64,000 bases of DNA from Sulfolobales archaeon HS-7 (GCA_019704295.1 AP024596.1:248001-312000), one strand, 5' to 3'; shown: positions 1 to 9,548, counted from the stretch's first letter. Program-made: numbers and translations. Notes: generated from the letters alone by a model not told the origin.

Positions 1-1
1 T

Positions 2-904
2 ATGAAGCGCTCTACTAGCTACATCGTGGCTCTTTCCCTTACGATAATTATAGCTTTCATCCTACTTGGATTAGCCGTCTACACATTAGTAGGTCTCAAA
101 GTGTTACCAGTATCAGACTCGATAATTTTCTACGCTGTGATTATTGCAGGTGGGGGCACTGTAATTACGCTATTTCTCTCATCAATGATGAAAAGGCTTT
201 CTGACGTTGTGGGTGAGGCCAATTCCAGTGTTCTGCAGTTTTTAGTAAGGCTATTAGGTTTCATAATAACGGCTGTTGCCCTACTTTCTCTGTTTAAGGT
301 AAGTGCGGACTTAGCTTATTTCGGAGGGACAGCTATAGGACTTATTCTCGGATTAGCTTCACAGGACGTCCTTTCTAATATATTTGGGGGCTTAGTAATT
401 CTATTCTCTAGACCATTTAAGGTAGGGGACAGGGTCACAATTTCCACATGGCAGTACGGTCTTCTTGCACCTACCTATCAACCGAAGTTTTGGTCAAATG
501 ATTTCCTTATTCCCGGATATACCGGAAGAATTACCGAAATAGCACTAATGTATACCACCGTTATAACTGACGAGAATATCCCGCTAAAGATACCTAACAG
601 CATCATGGTTCAGGCTGCGGTTTTCATTCACGGTGCAAATGAACATAGAGTGGTGCGCACCAAATATGAAATTCCTAAAGACATAGAACCTGATCTGGCG
701 ATCTCCGAACTTAAGAGGGAACTCTCTAAATTAGATGTATTTGCAAGGGAACCTGAAATAAGGATATTAGATACTACGCTTAACACCTACGTTATTGTAA
801 TTGAGGCATTGTGTAAAGGGGAATTTGAAGAGCCTCCACGAAGTGAAATAATTAAAATCGTAATGAGAACTGTGAGACAGTTACAGCTGGCTAAACAACG
901 CTAA
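2..904 (+). CDS. MscS-family mechanosensitive ion channel
   Basis: Small-conductance mechanosensitive channel protein that would release solutes on osmotic downshock. The N-terminal half holds three to four hydrophobic segments (about residues 8-30, 42-62, 78-98 and 106-125). The family's pore-lining stretch follows, with 'GLILGLASQDVLSNIFGG' and then 'RPFKVGDRV', which begins the beta domain. About 300 residues is the usual length for the short archaeal class. The ATG is the second base of the window, so an upstream in-frame start cannot be excluded. The next gene follows 30 bp later on the same strand. The function call is family-based. Confidence 0.9.
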   Translation: MKRSTSYIVALSLTIIIAFILLGLAVYTLVGLKVLPVSDSIIFYAVIIAGGGTVITLFLSSMMKRLSDVVGEANSSVLQFLVRLLGFIITAVALLSLFKVSADLAYFGGTAIGLILGLASQDVLSNIFGGLVILFSRPFKVGDRVTISTWQYGLLAPTYQPKFWSNDFLIPGYTGRITEIALMYTTVITDENIPLKIPNSIMVQAAVFIHGANEHRVVRTKYEIPKDIEPDLAISELKRELSKLDVFAREPEIRILDTTLNTYVIVIEALCKGEFEEPPRSEIIKIVMRTVRQLQLAKQR

Positions 905-934
905 CCTTTTTTCCTATTCAGAAGAAGGACGAAT

Positions 935-1948
935 ATGGTAACGGTAATTCTCGGAGGGGGTTTCGCAGGAGTATCGGCGAAACTGAGATGTAGAGAGTGC
1001 GTACTAGTTGATAAGAGTGACTATTTCATCAATACTAGTAAACTGGTTGATGTCGTGGAAGGTAAAAACCCAGAATACTGTAAGATAAAGAGAAGGGCTG
1101 ACATCCAAGCGGAAGTGATCTCTGTTAACTACAGGGAGAGGAAAATAGTCATAAGTGAGGGACAGTTGCATTACGATAAATTAATTGTAGCTCTGGGATA
1201 CGTCCAAGACGTCTCCAGGATTAAGGGGGCAGAGAAGTTCGGGTACAGACTGTCAACAATGGAGGAAGCAATGAAACTTAGGGAGTTAAACAGGAAGGAT
1301 AAAACCGCAGTTATCATTGGTGGAGGTTCCCTTGGAGTTGAGCTAGCAGGAGTATGGAAGGGGAAAGTTAAGATCGTAGAAGGAGGAAAGGGATTAGTAT
1401 CATTCCTTGGTAGCGAAGTTTCAAAATACGCTGAGAAGAAATTAACGGAGAGCGGAGGTGAGGTGATAGTGGATGCACAGGTAGAGGAGGTTAAGGAAAG
1501 GGAGTTAGTAACTAGTCAGGGAACAATTCCTTATGACGTGTTAATCATTACAATAGGGATTTCTCCAAGTCCATTAATTAAAAATTCAGGGTTTCAGAAC
1601 AAGGGCGGTAGGATGTTAGTCGATAAATACCTTAGATCGATTGACGACGAGAACGTATTTGGAGTTGGTGATTGTGCCGTCGGAAACGATTACTTCTGGC
1701 CGATGTCTGCACAAATAGCGTTACAATCCGGTGAGATCGCTGCCCAAAACATTATGGGAAAGAATATCGAATTTACACCAAAACAAGAAGCGGTGGTTCT
1801 AAGGATTGGCCAAGAATACTTTGGGACTTTTAGAGGGAAGTTCGTTCAAGGTAAAACTGCATCTCTACTCAAACATTTAGCGATTATTAACAGCAACTTC
1901 AGGGCTTCCCTTTCCAACTTCACGCAGTTAACTGCACCTGTGACATAA
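935..1948 (+). CDS. NAD(P)/FAD-dependent oxidoreductase (NDH-2/SQR-like)
   Basis: Two-dinucleotide-binding-domain flavoprotein. The FAD motif 'GGGFAG' lies at the extreme N-terminus and a second Rossmann motif '[13 protein letters not shown]' at about residue 130. The conserved 'GVGDCAV' near residue 245 contacts the flavin. At 337 residues it is short for type II NADH dehydrogenases (about 400) and has no obvious C-terminal membrane anchor, so substrate and acceptor are unknown. The redox-active cysteine pair expected of sulfide:quinone reductase is not evident. The 3' end overlaps the convergent malate dehydrogenase gene by 29 bp. Confidence 0.85.
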   Translation: MVTVILGGGFAGVSAKLRCRECVLVDKSDYFINTSKLVDVVEGKNPEYCKIKRRADIQAEVISVNYRERKIVISEGQLHYDKLIVALGYVQDVSRIKGAEKFGYRLSTMEEAMKLRELNRKDKTAVIIGGGSLGVELAGVWKGKVKIVEGGKGLVSFLGSEVSKYAEKKLTESGGEVIVDAQVEEVKERELVTSQGTIPYDVLIITIGISPSPLIKNSGFQNKGGRMLVDKYLRSIDDENVFGVGDCAVGNDYFWPMSAQIALQSGEIAAQNIMGKNIEFTPKQEAVVLRIGQEYFGTFRGKFVQGKTASLLKHLAIINSNFRASLSNFTQLTAPVT

Positions 1949-2834
1949 GTTCTTTAAACGTCTTGTGAAAGTCCCTCAATGCAGCGTTAAAGCTCTCTCT
2001 ATCTTTTTCACTTAGGGTTGATTCGAGTGTAGGTCCGATAGATGCCCCAACAACGGTTGGAATTCCAACGTGAATCATCTCTCCCTCGAACTCGTTGGGA
2101 ACAGCTATACTCATCACTCTATTCTCGTTCTTAACTACAGACCTCACTATGTCCTTTATTATAGTTGCCGGTCCCCACGTCGTACCCTTCAATACCCTTA
2201 TTATTTCCGCCGGTATCTTCTTAACATACTCCTCGACTTCTTTCTTATCTATGTTATATTGTTCGATAGGTTTTCCTTTTACTGTTACAGTACTCCAAAA
2301 GATCACCGCGTCCTCTCCGTGTTCGCCCCCTACAAAACCATTAACTTGTGTAACTGGAACTTTCAGCTTCTTAGCTATATAGGACCTCATTCTCATTGTC
2401 TCGACTTGATCCCCAGTACTGATCGTAAATTGTTTTGAGTACTTCTGAAATACAGAGGCCATCATGTCCACCGGATTTGTCACCATTATGTAAAGCGCTC
2501 CGGGATTCCTGTTAGGTAGTTGCTTGCTTAACTCGAACATCAGCTTTGCATTATCGGCAAATAGATCCCTTCTACTCATACCCTCCTTTCGTGGTTTCCC
2601 TGCTGTGATTACAATTATGTCGTAGTTGTTAATATCGTCTATATTCGTAGTTCCTAGCATTTCAACGTTTAACCCCCTCGTTGTCACGGCATGCCTCATT
2701 TCGTGCTCAAACTTTTCGCCTACCTCAGGTACTATGTCGTAAAATACGGCCTCGTTTGCTAAACCATCCATAACTATAGAGTAAGCAATCGTCTGACCTA
2801 TTTTTCCAACTCCAACAAAGCCTATTTTCGTCAT
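1920..2834 (-). CDS. mdh: malate dehydrogenase
   Basis: LDH/MDH-family enzyme interconverting malate and oxaloacetate in the central carbon cycle. Visible motifs are the nucleotide-binding 'GVGKIGQ' at the N-terminus, the substrate-loop arginines in '[13 protein letters not shown]', 'MVTNPVDMM', and the catalytic histidine in 'GGEHGED'. The start at 2834 is preferred over an in-frame codon 21 bp upstream because it gives the normal N-terminus ([10 protein letters not shown]) and lies about 25 bp from a TATA-like box. Length is then 304 residues, normal for the family. It is divergent from prpD, so both may use one AT-rich box. Its neighbours are methylcitrate-cycle genes, fitting the need to process oxaloacetate and malate. 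Confidence 0.92.
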   Translation of the reverse strand: MTKIGFVGVGKIGQTIAYSIVMDGLANEAVFYDIVPEVGEKFEHEMRHAVTTRGLNVEMLGTTNIDDINNYDIIVITAGKPRKEGMSRRDLFADNAKLMFELSKQLPNRNPGALYIMVTNPVDMMASVFQKYSKQFTISTGDQVETMRMRSYIAKKLKVPVTQVNGFVGGEHGEDAVIFWSTVTVKGKPIEQYNIDKKEVEEYVKKIPAEIIRVLKGTTWGPATIIKDIVRSVVKNENRVMSIAVPNEFEGEMIHVGIPTVVGASIGPTLESTLSEKDRESFNAALRDFHKTFKELMSQVQLTA

Positions 2835-2852
2835 GATGAACGTGTAAAACTC

Positions 2853-2866
2853 CAAAAATATAAACC
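2853..2866. promoter_or_regulatory. shared TATA-like element between mdh and prpD
   Basis: A single AT-rich box (aaaatataaacc on the plus strand) lies about 25-28 bp before the prpD ATG (2888). Read on the other strand it lies about 25 bp before the mdh start (2834). That is archaeal TATA spacing in both directions for leaderless transcripts. The inference is from sequence spacing only. Confidence 0.5.
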
Positions 2867-2887
2867 TAACCGTCCATAGTATCGAAT

Positions 2888-4156
2888 ATGTCTCTAGAAG
2901 AGGAATTAGTTAGCTCGATTGTAAACTTAAAGGACATTGAATTAGAGGAAAAGATCAAGCATGAAATTAGAAGAAGGGTTCTTGACTCCCTAGGAGTAGC
3001 TATTGCATCCTCGTCATCTCCCCCCGCCGAAGCTACTAAAAGGCTAATGAATTATTTTCCTGGTAAGGTATCTACAATTACAGGTGAATTGACAACTGTC
3101 GACTTAGCGGGATTTTACAACACTTTACTAATAAGATACCAGGACTTCAACGATACATACCTATCCAAAGAGCCTTTACATCCAAGTGATATGATAGGAG
3201 GTATTTTAGCAGTTGATAACGCCTTCAGGATAACCGATTTATATAAGGCAATAGCAATAGCCTATGAGGTTGGAGTGAGCCTATGTGATGCGGAGACCCT
3301 TAGAACTAAGGGGTTCGACCACGTCAATTACCTCCAATTAGCCGAGACAGCCGGACTTGGTGTTGCTCTTAACCTGACCGAGGACGAAGTTCGCAACGCA
3401 ATGGCTATTTCCTTGGTCCCTAATGTAGCTTTGAGGGAAACCAGAGTGGGAACTCTCTCTATGTGGAAAGCTGGGGCTGCCGCGGACGCAATAAGGAAAT
3501 CCGTCTTCGCAACGTTGGCTGCCAAGTCAGGTTTTACCGGTCCTGAAAAGTTCCTCTCTGGAAAAATGGGATTCGCCCAACTGGTAAAGGGGGATTATCA
3601 AGAGATAGCGAAAATCAAAGACGTTTCCGGCATAGAGCGTACTCTTATGAAGAAGTACCCTGTGGAATACCACGCGCAAGCAGCTGTTCAAATATCTCTG
3701 AATATCCACAAAAAGGTGAGACCCAGTGATATAAACTCAGTGACAGTAGAGATTTACGAAGCTGGGAAGACGATTCTCGCAGATCCGGAAAAATGGAACC
3801 CTACCACAAAAGAAACAGCAGATCATAGCTTACCGTTTGTTGTAGCCGCTGCTCTTGTAACTGGAGACTTTTGGTTGGATACTTACAACTTAATTTTCGA
3901 TGAGAAGATCAGGGATGTAATGAAAAAGGTTAAGGTTGAGGAGAATTCTGAGTATACTAAAGTATATCCAGGGAAGCTCCCAACAAAAATCGTGGTAAAA
4001 ACTGCGTCAGGAACGACGGAGGAGGAGTTACAAGTTCCTCGCGGTCATTATCTGGATCCCATGTCGGACCAGGAGGTTGCGGACAAATTCTTAAGACTTA
4101 TAGGAAGGAACGATTTGGTTGAGAGGATAATGAAAAGGGGTATTTTAAATGGATAA
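2888..4156 (+). CDS. prpD: MmgE/PrpD family protein, probable 2-methylcitrate dehydratase
   Basis: Family member that dehydrates 2-methylcitrate to 2-methylaconitate in the propionate (methylcitrate) cycle. The 422-residue length, the N-terminal helical MmgE/PrpD domain (for example '[15 protein letters not shown]'), the substrate-site region around '[17 protein letters not shown]' and the C-terminal '[11 protein letters not shown]' are typical. It overlaps the downstream PrpB-like gene by 8 bp, so they form an operon. With the nearby citrate-synthase homologue this is three methylcitrate-cycle activities in 5 kb. Some family members act on other substrates (IdsEpi-like), so substrate is inferred from context. 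Confidence 0.85.
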   Translation: MSLEEELVSSIVNLKDIELEEKIKHEIRRRVLDSLGVAIASSSSPPAEATKRLMNYFPGKVSTITGELTTVDLAGFYNTLLIRYQDFNDTYLSKEPLHPSDMIGGILAVDNAFRITDLYKAIAIAYEVGVSLCDAETLRTKGFDHVNYLQLAETAGLGVALNLTEDEVRNAMAISLVPNVALRETRVGTLSMWKAGAAADAIRKSVFATLAAKSGFTGPEKFLSGKMGFAQLVKGDYQEIAKIKDVSGIERTLMKKYPVEYHAQAAVQISLNIHKKVRPSDINSVTVEIYEAGKTILADPEKWNPTTKETADHSLPFVVAAALVTGDFWLDTYNLIFDEKIRDVMKKVKVEENSEYTKVYPGKLPTKIVVKTASGTTEEELQVPRGHYLDPMSDQEVADKFLRLIGRNDLVERIMKRGILNG

Positions 4157-5006
4157 CCCCATCCTGTTAGAGGAGTTCATGATAATTCCGGGCGTGTTTG
4201 ACCCGTTTACTGCTCTCTTAGCTAAGAGAGAGGGGTTTAAGGCAGTTTACCTCTCAGGTGCGGCTTTAACCTCTTCTCTAGGACTTCCAGACCTTGGGGT
4301 CATCTCTTTATATGAACTAGCTGACGTAGTGAGGAAGATAAGGGAGGTAACTGATATACCGATAATAGTTGATGCAGATACGGGTTTCGGAGAGGCACTT
4401 AACGTTTACAGAACAGTTAGAGTGCTTGAAGCGGCTGGTGCATCAGCAATACAAATAGAGGATCAGGTTAATCCAAAGAGGTGCGGTCATTTGGACGGAA
4501 AGGAGGTAATAATCAAGGATCACATGAGGGAGAAAATAAGGGCTGCGCTAATGGCAAGAAAGAACTGCGCGATCATCGCTAGGACCGACTCAAGAGCTGT
4601 TGAAGGATTTGAGGCCGCAATTGAGAGGGCGAAAAATTACCTTGAGGAGGGGGCAGATATCATATTTCCTGAGGCATTAACATCCGAGGAGGAGTTCAGG
4701 AGTTTCGCCCAGGAAGTTAAAGCCCCTTTGTTAGCTAATATGACGGAATTCGGAAAAACCCCGCTAATTCCAGCGTCAAAATTTAGAGAAATGGGATATA
4801 AATACGTTATATTTCCAGTGACGTTACTAAGAGTTGCAGCGAAGGCAATGATTAAGGCCCTGCGAACACTTAGGGACTATGGTACGCAGGAATCCATAAT
4901 GTCCGACATGATAACTAGAAATGAGCAATATGACATCATTGGCTACCACTTTTATGAGAAGCTTGATAAGGACTTAAGTAAGGGAGATAGACGTCTGGCG
5001 AGATAG
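4149..5006 (+). CDS. prpB: isocitrate lyase/PEP mutase family, probable 2-methylisocitrate lyase
   Basis: TIM-barrel lyase that would cleave 2-methylisocitrate to pyruvate and succinate. The family signature 'KRCGH' is present at about residue 116, with Mg-binding 'DADTGFGE' upstream and 'IEDQVNPKRCGH' in the active-site loop. Length (285) matches methylisocitrate lyases rather than the larger isocitrate lyases. It is translationally coupled to prpD (8 bp overlap), which supports the propionate-cycle role. An 18-bp perfect palindrome begins one base after its stop codon. Confidence 0.87.
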   Translation: MDNPILLEEFMIIPGVFDPFTALLAKREGFKAVYLSGAALTSSLGLPDLGVISLYELADVVRKIREVTDIPIIVDADTGFGEALNVYRTVRVLEAAGASAIQIEDQVNPKRCGHLDGKEVIIKDHMREKIRAALMARKNCAIIARTDSRAVEGFEAAIERAKNYLEEGADIIFPEALTSEEEFRSFAQEVKAPLLANMTEFGKTPLIPASKFREMGYKYVIFPVTLLRVAAKAMIKALRTLRDYGTQESIMSDMITRNEQYDIIGYHFYEKLDKDLSKGDRRLAR

Positions 5007-5024
5007 CGTTTAACTAGTTAAACG
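5007..5024. promoter_or_regulatory. perfect 18-bp palindrome
   Basis: The sequence cgtttaactagttaaacg is identical to its own reverse complement and starts immediately after the prpB stop codon. With no loop it is more like a dimeric regulator site than an intrinsic terminator, and no poly-T run follows. It lies about 250 bp before the next gene. Which gene it controls, if any, is unknown. Confidence 0.45.
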
Positions 5025-5272
5025 AAGGCCTCACGTAATTAGGGTTATGAACAAACATTGTTTGCTTTCACAGGTTTGAAACTTCTTCTATAGATAAGAG
5101 ATGAAGAGTAGTTTATCGATATCGGTTAGGTACTGTACGTTTCTGACGGTTTTATTAATAATGACGAAATTTATATTCAACTAACAGAAAATTAGGGATT
5201 TTTTCCTAAACAAGTTCAAGAAATCCCACAGAAAGTTAAGTTAATAACGCGTAAACGACTTAATTATAATTA

Positions 5273-6169
5273 ATGAGTTCAGGCTCTCTTACTGAGAGGC
5301 TAATTGCTGAGATAACGGAGAATCCCGAACTAGCTGATAAGCTGAAAAAGCTCATAGAGAACGTTACATTAACGGAAATATCTAGAGAGCTTAAAATATA
5401 TAGACAGGACATTCAAAGGCTATCTGAGGAACAGACTAGGTTAGCCCAAGAACAGGTAAAGCTCAGGGAGGACTTCCAGAAGTTATCTGAGGAACAGACT
5501 AGGTTAGCCCAAGAACAGGTAAAGCTCAGGGAGGACTTCAACAAACTTTACCAAGAACAGGTAAAGCTTAGGGAGGACTTCCAGAAGTTATCTGAGGAAC
5601 AGACTAGGTTAGCCCAAGAACAGGTAAAGCTTAGGGAGGACTTCCAGAAGTTATCTGAGGAACAGACTAGGTTAGCCCAAGAACAGGTAAAGCTTAGGGA
5701 GGACTTCAACAAACTTTTGAATGAAGTAAAAGAGCTGAAACTCTCCTACAAGAGGCTAGATAAAAAAGTAGATAGAATGTTCGGAGCTATGTTAAAGGGA
5801 TTTACCGACTTATCCCAGTTTGCCGGAATGACTTTCGAAGAATTCGTGAGAAGATTTCTCGAAAATTACCTAAAGGATATGAAAATATTACCAAAAGATA
5901 AATCTTTGACCTCGACTATAATAGAAGGTGAGGAGATTGACGTTTTCAGCGAGGATCCCCCAATAATTGGTGAAGTTACTTCATTTACGCAATCTACTGA
6001 CGAAATTAACAAGATATTAAGGAAGGCTGAGGTATTTAGGAGAAAGTATGGGAAAGAACCGGCAAAGTACCTTATAATTATGACCACGAGGAAAAAAACC
6101 TATAGGGAACTTGAGGAGATGGCTAAGAAGTGGAATATTAACCTAATAGTGGGAAAGATCAGCGGGTAG
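5273..6169 (+). CDS. coiled-coil protein with C-terminal PD-(D/E)XK-like domain (DUF3782-like)
   Basis: The first ~45 residues are helical. Residues ~46-145 form a charged coiled coil built from near-identical units of the type 'KLSEEQTRLAQEQVKLREDF' (four full copies and one short one). The C-terminal ~110 residues contain 'EEIDVFSED' followed by 'IIGEVTSFTQ', resembling the acid/acid-x-T/K core of restriction-endonuclease-like folds in the archaeal DUF3782 family. The catalytic lysine is replaced by T or S in the visible motif, so nuclease activity is uncertain. The DNA repeats are almost identical, indicating recent tandem expansion. It is a single gene with an AT-rich upstream region and no partner. 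Confidence 0.75.
   Translation: MSSGSLTERLIAEITENPELADKLKKLIENVTLTEISRELKIYRQDIQRLSEEQTRLAQEQVKLREDFQKLSEEQTRLAQEQVKLREDFNKLYQEQVKLREDFQKLSEEQTRLAQEQVKLREDFQKLSEEQTRLAQEQVKLREDFNKLLNEVKELKLSYKRLDKKVDRMFGAMLKGFTDLSQFAGMTFEEFVRRFLENYLKDMKILPKDKSLTSTIIEGEEIDVFSEDPPIIGEVTSFTQSTDEINKILRKAEVFRRKYGKEPAKYLIIMTTRKKTYRELEEMAKKWNINLIVGKISG
5407..5720 (+). repeat. in-frame tandem repeat array within the coiled-coil gene
   Basis: Units of about 63 bp beginning ttatctgaggaacagact and ending ggaggacttcc(ag) recur four times, with one shorter 42-bp unit in the middle. Copies differ mainly by a few silent changes such as ctcagg/cttagg. All units preserve frame and the heptad pattern, so copy number may vary between strains without breaking the protein. 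Confidence 0.85.
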
Positions 6170-6713
6170 CGTAAAGTATGGGTCCACAGCTTAACTAACG
6201 TTAATTCCGTTTAAGGAAATTAAAATCTTAGAATTCCTTCGCAATTACATTCTTGAACTCGTTTATGATTTCCTCAAAAAAAATTCACTAATTAAGCCCA
6301 AATACTCTTGGTTGATTACGTATATAGGTAAATTAAAAGGTCGCTATATAACTTACTTGTAACCCTTTAGTTATCATTCTTAATAGGTCCTGTGGTACTT
6401 GTATCGCACTATAAAAATTTTGTTTATAAAGCAAATAACATTTATTGCGTAGCAAACAATGCCTTCTTTATTTACCTTCCTCTAAGAGCAAATGTTTATT
6501 TCCGCTACTTTAACGTAAATTTTGCGAGTTCTACTGTCGCTAGCTAGGTTTTATCATGTTTCCAAAGTACATTTTCAGTGAAATTTCAGTAACGTCACTA
6601 TCTGCAAATTCAATGTTAGCTTTTCCCCACTAATCTTTCGACCATCAACTATTATCAAGATAAATAAGCCCCGAGTTATAATCATTAACAACGAATAAAA
6701 TTTTTAATAAAAA
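6170..6713. other. 544-bp AT-rich intergenic region with a MITE-2 end fragment
   Basis: No credible ORF. A fragment at about 6409-6450 (ataaaaattttgtttataaa followed by gcaaataacatttattgc) matches, in reverse, the left terminus of the MITE-2 family seen at 30936, 48974 and 61298. The rest shows nothing recognisable. Confidence 0.55.
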
Positions 6714-7847
6714 TTACCTTTTTTCGATAGGGACATATTCCCTTCTCTCAGGTCCTGTATATATAGCTCTGGGCCTTATTAACCTGTGCTGATCCTCCAC
6801 ATATTCCATTATATGAGCTAACCATCCTGTGACTCTTGCTAGTGCGAAAAGTGCGGTAAACATGTCAACTGGAAAACCTATGTACCTGAATACCAGACCA
6901 GAGTAGAAGTCAGTGTTCGGGTAAATTCCTTTTGATGAGAACTGCTTTACTCCTAATTCCTCAAGTTTCTCAGCAACGGTGAGAAGCTTTTTCCCTTCCT
7001 CGTCAGATATCGACTTTTTGGCTATTTCTTTAAATATGAGCATTCTCGGATCGTATGTCTTGTACACTCTGTGACCGAAGCCCATTAATCGCTTTTTACC
7101 CTCCATCACGTTCTTCTTAAACCATTCCTCAACGTTATTTGGGGAACCGATTTGAAGGAATTGATTATAGGCGGCCTCTGCCGCTCCTCCATGAAGTGGA
7201 CCTTTAAGTGCGGCTAGAGCCGCTGTTATAGATGAGTACATATCGGATAATGTAGATGACGCAACTAGAGCAGCAGTCGTAGATGCAGGAACTTCATGAT
7301 CTACGTACAAAATTAAGGCCTTGTTCATTGCATCGATCTTTTCTTTTTCGTTTATATTCCCGAAGCACATGTTCAGGAAGGATTCACTGTAATTCCCTGA
7401 CTTTTCATGAATCGTTGATGGCGGCATGTCTCTCTTTCTTCTGTAAATCTCCGCTACAACTCTCGCCGTACTCCCTACTATCCTTAGTGCTATCTCCTTA
7501 TCCTTCTCCTTCGACCAGGCGAAGTTTTTCTCTGTAGTTGCCATAGCGCCGAATGCCGTTTCCATCATTGCGACTGCGTCAGAATCACTAGACAGAGTTC
7601 TAATCACCTGAATTACGAAATCCGGTACTTTGTAGCCCTCAGCTATGTTTTTCTTAGTTCGCTCAAGTTCATCGTGTCTCGGAAGTTCCCCATAGAACAT
7701 TAGGTGGACTATCTCCTCGTATTCGGCATTATACGCTAGGTCCTTTATATCGTAGCCCCTATATCTGAGTATCCCCTTCTGTCCGTCAATTGAAGTAAGA
7801 GAGGTATACTTTATAGCTACGTCCTCTAAACCGGGTATTACGCTCAT
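6714..7847 (-). CDS. gltA: citrate synthase / 2-methylcitrate synthase
   Basis: Condenses oxaloacetate with acetyl-CoA, and in archaeal homologues often also propionyl-CoA. Catalytic residues are visible: His in 'GPLHGGAAEAA', His in 'LMGFGHRVYKTYDPR' and Asp in 'NTDFYSG'. At 377 residues it is the compact archaeal/Gram-positive type. Its ATG overlaps the stop of the upstream CBS-domain gene (TAATG), implying coupled translation and possible nucleotide-sensing control of the pathway. With PrpD and PrpB within 3 kb it may serve as the methylcitrate synthase, but substrate choice cannot be read from sequence. Confidence 0.93.
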   Translation of the reverse strand: MSVIPGLEDVAIKYTSLTSIDGQKGILRYRGYDIKDLAYNAEYEEIVHLMFYGELPRHDELERTKKNIAEGYKVPDFVIQVIRTLSSDSDAVAMMETAFGAMATTEKNFAWSKEKDKEIALRIVGSTARVVAEIYRRKRDMPPSTIHEKSGNYSESFLNMCFGNINEKEKIDAMNKALILYVDHEVPASTTAALVASSTLSDMYSSITAALAALKGPLHGGAAEAAYNQFLQIGSPNNVEEWFKKNVMEGKKRLMGFGHRVYKTYDPRMLIFKEIAKKSISDEEGKKLLTVAEKLEELGVKQFSSKGIYPNTDFYSGLVFRYIGFPVDMFTALFALARVTGWLAHIMEYVEDQHRLIRPRAIYTGPERREYVPIEKR

Positions 7848-8272
7848 TAGTCAGACCCCGCCCACGATTGTTCGGGAATTGCACTTAATGCTTCAAGAAC
7901 TTTTTCTTCTCCCAGTAAATCCCTTATTGAGATCACGCCCATTATTTCACCTGATCTATTCTTTACTACAACGTGCCTAATGAAGTGATCCTTCATTAAT
8001 TTAGCTACCTTGTCTATCCCTTCATCATCATATACGTATATTAGGGGTCCGATGGTAGCTATCGTTTTAATGGATTCATTAAGTTTTCTCCCCTTTGAGA
8101 GACCCTTTATTACGTCTCTTTCCGTGACTATTCCCACGACCTTTCCTGTCTCCGAGACTAAAAGGGAGCCTATATTATTTTCAGCCATAACTCTTATAGC
8201 GTCAGAAATAGTTGCATCACTGCCTATTGATATTGGTTGCCTTTTTATAAGAAAAGAAGAACGAATTGTCAT
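7847..8272 (-). CDS. CBS-domain-pair protein
   Basis: A protein of about 141 residues made almost wholly of two CBS domains, which usually bind adenosine nucleotides or S-adenosylmethionine. Each repeat shows the typical ending, 'VGIVTERDVIKGLSKGRK' in the first and 'MGVISIRDLLGEEKVLEA' in the second. I chose the ATG at 8272 rather than one 21 bp upstream because a Shine-Dalgarno-like aaaggt precedes it directly and a TATA-like box lies about 25-30 bp upstream. It is the first gene of a two-gene operon with citrate synthase (TAATG overlap). A regulatory link to that enzyme is inference. Confidence 0.88.
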   Translation of the reverse strand: MTIRSSFLIKRQPISIGSDATISDAIRVMAENNIGSLLVSETGKVVGIVTERDVIKGLSKGRKLNESIKTIATIGPLIYVYDDEGIDKVAKLMKDHFIRHVVVKNRSGEIMGVISIRDLLGEEKVLEALSAIPEQSWAGSD

Positions 8273-8293
8273 ACCTTTTTTTATCAAGACCAA

Positions 8294-8828
8294 GTATTAA
8301 ATTTTCTCTAAAAGTCACATTTTTAGAATTTAGGAATAATTAAAAAATTAATGGAAATAATTCTTATTTTTTATTAAAATACTCTTATTTATGACTAAAA
8401 TTATTTAGATAACCCACTTACGCAACATGGAGTTGGTAGGGATTAAACGATACTAAGCACTCTACTCATTAATTGTAATTATACGGATCCTTAAGAAAAG
8501 GGAAATCTTACCCAGTTAAAAAAGGACGGTTTCTCATGCTCAAAAGTCCTACTGTGTATTTACCTCCTGGTTGTACTGACGATGTCCTTGCACGCTAGAA
8601 CGTATACTTGATTAAGTTAAGAATGCGTAATAGTGATCCACACGCCTCTTTGTTCCTTCCCCCGGCATTGGAAGTCGTTGAGGAAGTATCCCCAGCTCGA
8701 GTTCAGATTTTATCTTAGCATTAATGATTATTCCTACTGTACGGTAGAATAGTACGGGAAATAGCCCAGAATTATCATACGATCTTAAAGAACTAAAAAT
8801 ATTGGATCAAAGAGTGCAATTCTATAAC
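8294..8828. other. intergenic region without recognisable gene
   Basis: AT-rich over 8294-8420 and more mixed thereafter. No ORF with protein-like composition was supported on either strand. A weak inverted repeat (cctac...gtagg-like) sits near 8733-8746. Confidence 0.4.
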
Positions 8829-8838
8829 CTTATATAGA
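8829..8838 (+). promoter_or_regulatory. TATA-like box for the TPR gene
   Basis: ccttatatag is centred about 27 bp before the ATG at 8861, the spacing expected for a leaderless archaeal transcript. Confidence 0.5.
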
Positions 8839-8860
8839 TTTGCTTTTTTAGATTGATCTT

Positions 8861-9346
8861 ATGGAACAGAATTCTGATGAAATTGAAGAGTTAATAAAAA
8901 AAGGATTAGCTTTACCAGATAGTGAGGTAGAGAACTATTTTAAAGAGCTTTACCATAAATACAGTAATAACGCGAGAGTCGCTTATGAGTATGCAGGGAT
9001 TTTAGATTATTTGGGAAGGGAGGAAGAGGCAATTCCTTTGTATAAAAAGAGTTTAGAAATGGGTTTAGAGGGTAGGCCTAGAGACATGTGTTTAATACAG
9101 TTAGGAAGTTCTTTAAGAGTAACGGGTAGACTTCAGGAAAGCGAACAAGTACTTAGGGAAATATACGAAAGAACCAGGGATCCTGCATCTCTCCTATTCC
9201 TCGTACTTACGCTTAGTGATATGAGAATGAGCGTTAATGCACTGTGTTTGATGAGCGAGTATATACTCAGAGGAGAAAGCGGGTTCCTGCCAGAGTACAA
9301 AGGGGTCCTCAGTAGGTATTTTAATAACCTATGTATTAAGAGTTAA
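8861..9346 (+). CDS. tetratricopeptide-repeat protein (TPR_5-like)
   Basis: A 161-residue, all-helical TPR-type protein. Recognisable repeat positions include 'ARVAYEYAGILDYLGREEEA' and 'LIQLGSSLRVTGRLQESEQV', the pattern seen in small bacterial TPR_5 proteins. Such proteins are binding scaffolds and no catalytic motif is present. It stands alone, without co-directional neighbours, in an accessory region next to a broken ATPase locus. Acquisition by transfer is plausible but not shown. Confidence 0.75.
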   Translation: MEQNSDEIEELIKKGLALPDSEVENYFKELYHKYSNNARVAYEYAGILDYLGREEEAIPLYKKSLEMGLEGRPRDMCLIQLGSSLRVTGRLQESEQVLREIYERTRDPASLLFLVLTLSDMRMSVNALCLMSEYILRGESGFLPEYKGVLSRYFNNLCIKS

Positions 9347-9548
9347 TTTATACCGAATTTGTTGAATTTTATTTTACCCTAAATAAGTCTTCCCCCGTTT
9401 CACTCGTTACCTAAACCTTTCCTTAGTACAGTTGTGCTACTAATTTTACAATATAGTACTCTTCTTTTCCCTTAAGACAAAGAACTACAAAAAATATAGG
9501 GATGATAGTTGATATAAAATGCAATCAAAGCCCTCTCTTCACTGTCTC

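Noticed and set aside
2070..2438. ORFs antisense to malate dehydrogenase
   Set aside because: They lie wholly inside a well-supported gene on the other strand; the same applies to antisense frames in prpD, etfBA, proC, pcn and other genes.
5407..5720. Regular direct repeats that could suggest a CRISPR array
   Set aside because: They are contiguous, in frame with a coiled-coil protein and have no unique spacers.
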